Source of the DNA: Methanoregula sp. UBA276
GTDB lineage: Archaea > Halobacteriota > Methanomicrobia > Methanomicrobiales > Methanospirillaceae
DNA: 13,558 bases
Reading direction: 5' to 3'
Assembly (NCBI GenBank): GCA_002508495.1
Contig: DANA01000026.1
Location: 1-13,558 of the forward strand
Numbering within the stretch: position 1 is the stretch's first letter; each line of letters begins with the position of its first letter. Positions 11,602 through 13,558 of the stretch are shown piece by piece. The translations under genes and the position numbers were made by a program. The notes below the pieces were generated by a model. That model saw nothing but the letters and a program-made list of their open reading frames with translations, had not been told where the DNA came from and did no database searches.

Positions 11602-13521
11602 ATGCAGATTGAAGAAAGGCTCAAAGAGCTCAAAGAGAAGATCAACGACAAGGTGCCGTCCGGCATCAACGTAACCCAGGTAGAATTCGAGGGGCCCGAG
11701 CTCGTCATCTATACCGACGACCCGAAACGGTTCGCCGATGAGGCTGACCTTATCCGGATCCTCGCCCGCGACCTGCGGAAGCGTATCGTTGTCCGCCCGA
11801 CTATCCTGGAAGACCCCGAGAAGGCCTACAACGACATCAAGGCCGTGGTTCCCGAGACCGCAGGGATCACTGACATTTTCTTCGATGCCGACACCGGTGA
11901 AGTGCTGATCGAGGCCGAGAAGCCGGGCGTTGTTATCGGCAAAAACGGCACCACCCTCCGGGATATTACCCGTCATATCGGCTGGACACCCAAGGTTGTC
12001 CGGACTCCCCCCATCGAGAGCTCGACAGTCAAGCAGGTCCGGCAATACCTCCGCTCCGTGAACGAGGATCGCAAGCAGTTTCTCCGGACCATTGGCCGGC
12101 GCATTCACCGTGACCTTCCCGGAAAAGACGAGGCAACGAAGGACGCCCCGAAAAAGGACCAGTGGGTCAGGGTCACGACACTCGGGTGCTGCCGGGAAGT
12201 CGGCCGGGCTGCGTTCCTCCTCTCGACTCCCAACAGCAAGGTGCTCATCGACTGCGGGGAAAAACCCGACAATGCCGGTGCCACCCCCTACCTCTATGTC
12301 CCGGAGATCTACCCGCTCTCCTCGCTCGATGCCGTTGTCCTGACCCATGCGCATCTCGACCACTGTGCCCTCGTGCCCCTCCTGTACAAGTACGGGTATG
12401 AGGGCCCGGTCTATTCCACACCCCCGACCCGGGACCTCTCTGCCATGCTCCAGCTCGATTACCTTGACGTGATCCACAAGGAGGACCGGAAGGTCCCCTA
12501 CTCGTCTGCGGACGTCAAGACCTACATCAAGCACTCGATCACCCTCAATTATGGCAGCGTGACGGACATTGCGCCGGACATGAAACTCACGTTCCACAAT
12601 GCCGGTCATATCCTTGGCTCGGCCATTGCGCACTTCCATGTCGGTGACGGCATGTATAACATCGCGTTTACCGGCGACTTCAACTATGCCAAGAGCCGGC
12701 TGTTCAACCCGGCCGTCAACCAGTTCCCCCGCCTCGAAGCCCTCTTTATGGAGAGCACGTACGGGGGCAGCAACGATTTCCAGCAGTCCCGGGTAGAGGC
12801 AGAAGGCCGGCTCTACGAGACGGTCAACACGGTTCTCCAGCGGGGTGGCAAGGTCATCATCCCGGCCTTTGCCGTGGGCAGATCGCAGGAAGTGATGCTT
12901 GCCCTTGAGGAGGGCATGCGCCTGGACAAGATCCCGAAGGTGAAGATCTATCTCGACGGCATGATCCGCGAGGCTACCGCGATTCACACCACCTACCCGG
13001 AGTACCTGAACAACGAGCTGCGCAACCTCATCTTCCGCGAGGGCATGAACCCGTTCCTTTCGGAGTGTTTCCAGCAGGTCGACTCTTCCGATCTCCGCGA
13101 GAAGGTCATCAGTGGCGACCCCTGTGTCATCATCACCACGAGCGGGATGCTCAACGGAGGACCGGTCATGGAATACCTCCAGAACCTTGCATCGGATGAG
13201 AAGAACGCGCTCATCTTTGTCGGGTACCAGGCCGACGGCACCTATGGGCGCCGGATCCAGAAGGGATGGCGCGAGGTCCCGATGGGGCGCAAGGGCACCA
13301 TCACCATCAACCTCGAGATCGTGACCGTTGACGGGTTCAGCGGCCACTCCGACCGCCGGCAGCTGATGAACTTTATCGGCCAGATCCAGCCCCGGCCCGA
13401 GAAGATCTTCTGTATCCACGGTGACGAGAACAGCACGATCGATCTTGCAAGTTCTATCTACAAGCGCTACCATATCGAGACACATTCTCCCATGAACCTC
13501 GAGACCTATCGCATGGTCTGA
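11602..13521 (+). CDS. fttA: Transcription termination factor FttA / aCPSF1 (KH, metallo-beta-lactamase, beta-CASP)
   Basis: 639 residues, standard for archaeal CPSF1. It is a dimeric zinc ribonuclease that cleaves nascent RNA downstream of genes and ends transcription with RNA polymerase and Spt4/5. Domain order: an N-terminal RNA-binding region ending in a KH domain with the GKNG loop (113-116, in VVIGKNGTTLR); metallo-beta-lactamase core from about 185 with HAHLDH (249-254), His336 in GHILGS and Asp359 in FTGDF; beta-CASP insert with motif A Glu384 (MESTYGG), PAFAVGRSQE (421-430), motif B His582 (FSGHSDRR) and motif C His606 (CIHGDEN). All catalytic residues appear intact. ATG 11602 gives the usual IEERLKELKEKI opening. 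It follows psmB by 27 nt with no separate promoter visible. The short tail after the stop holds a stem-loop. Confidence 0.96.
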   Translation: MQIEERLKELKEKINDKVPSGINVTQVEFEGPELVIYTDDPKRFADEADLIRILARDLRKRIVVRPTILEDPEKAYNDIKAVVPETAGITDIFFDADTGEVLIEAEKPGVVIGKNGTTLRDITRHIGWTPKVVRTPPIESSTVKQVRQYLRSVNEDRKQFLRTIGRRIHRDLPGKDEATKDAPKKDQWVRVTTLGCCREVGRAAFLLSTPNSKVLIDCGEKPDNAGATPYLYVPEIYPLSSLDAVVLTHAHLDHCALVPLLYKYGYEGPVYSTPPTRDLSAMLQLDYLDVIHKEDRKVPYSSADVKTYIKHSITLNYGSVTDIAPDMKLTFHNAGHILGSAIAHFHVGDGMYNIAFTGDFNYAKSRLFNPAVNQFPRLEALFMESTYGGSNDFQQSRVEAEGRLYETVNTVLQRGGKVIIPAFAVGRSQEVMLALEEGMRLDKIPKVKIYLDGMIREATAIHTTYPEYLNNELRNLIFREGMNPFLSECFQQVDSSDLREKVISGDPCVIITTSGMLNGGPVMEYLQNLASDEKNALIFVGYQADGTYGRRIQKGWREVPMGRKGTITINLEIVTVDGFSGHSDRRQLMNFIGQIQPRPEKIFCIHGDENSTIDLASSIYKRYHIETHSPMNLETYRMV

Positions 13522-13522
13522 C

Positions 13523-13552
13523 CAGCCGGGTACTGCCATGAGGACCCGGCTG
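13523..13552 (+). terminator. Stem-loop right after fttA
   Basis: CAGCCGGGT (13523-13531) pairs perfectly with ACCCGGCTG (13544-13552) across a 12-nt loop, starting 2 nt after the stop codon. The window ends before any U-tract could be seen, so a role in termination or RNA stability is only possible. Confidence 0.4.
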
Positions 13553-13558
13553 ACCCTC

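Noticed and set aside
10945..13539. Minus-strand open frame of 864 codons
   Set aside because: It lies wholly opposite psmB and fttA, both with intact catalytic motifs. The frame stays open because of the GC-rich codon bias of the sense genes; its product is rich in Asp/Val/Gly/His with no domain, and it has no promoter or ribosome-binding site.

Overview
The window comes from a euryarchaeal methanogen. Direct markers are a formylmethanofuran:tetrahydromethanopterin formyltransferase (ftr), a coenzyme F420 gamma-glutamyl ligase (cofE), an archaeal 20S proteasome beta subunit with its short propeptide, the archaeal termination nuclease FttA (aCPSF1), a 52-residue Sec61-beta, and TATA-box promoters with no bacterial -35/-10 pattern. 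The GC-rich coding DNA and protein flavour suggest Methanomicrobiales, perhaps Methanoregulaceae. That placement is an inference from memory, not a search result.

Layout. 1-354 (-): N-terminal part of a D12-class adenine DNA methyltransferase, cut by the window edge. 355-821: spacer with a possible 53-codon gene (621-782, +). 822-1319 (-): TPR lipoprotein. 1320-2226: 0.9 kb with no convincing gene but several short repeats and hairpins. 2227-3480 (-): HI0933/BaiN-like flavoprotein, divergent from 3611-4990 (+), an EmrB/QacA-type MFS transporter. 5026-5589 and 5602-6492 (+): a 5-formyltetrahydrofolate cyclo-ligase homologue and ftr, spaced like an operon. 6493-7094: an array of GC-rich palindromes. 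7095-7379 (-): zinc-ribbon protein. 7537-8289 (+): cofE, whose stop codon interlocks with that of secG/Sec61-beta (8286-8444, -). 8490-9527 (+): amidohydrolase. 9566-9994 and 10000-10845 (+): UspA-type protein and a four-CBS protein. 10933-11574 and 11602-13521 (+): psmB and fttA.

How the genes fit together. ftr and cofE serve C1 and F420 metabolism of methanogenesis. The cyclo-ligase homologue next to ftr probably acts on a formyl-pterin. The USP/CBS pair looks like an adenine-nucleotide sensing unit. psmB-fttA joins protein degradation with 3'-end formation and transcription termination. Sec61-beta belongs to the protein-conducting channel.

Nothing here is clearly a new defence or mobile system. 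The least explained parts are the palindrome array after ftr (6636-6997), the gene-poor 1320-2226 block with recurring motifs, and the cyclo-ligase/ftr pairing. Several genes have a TATA-like box 22-33 bp before the start codon, which suggests leaderless or nearly leaderless transcripts.
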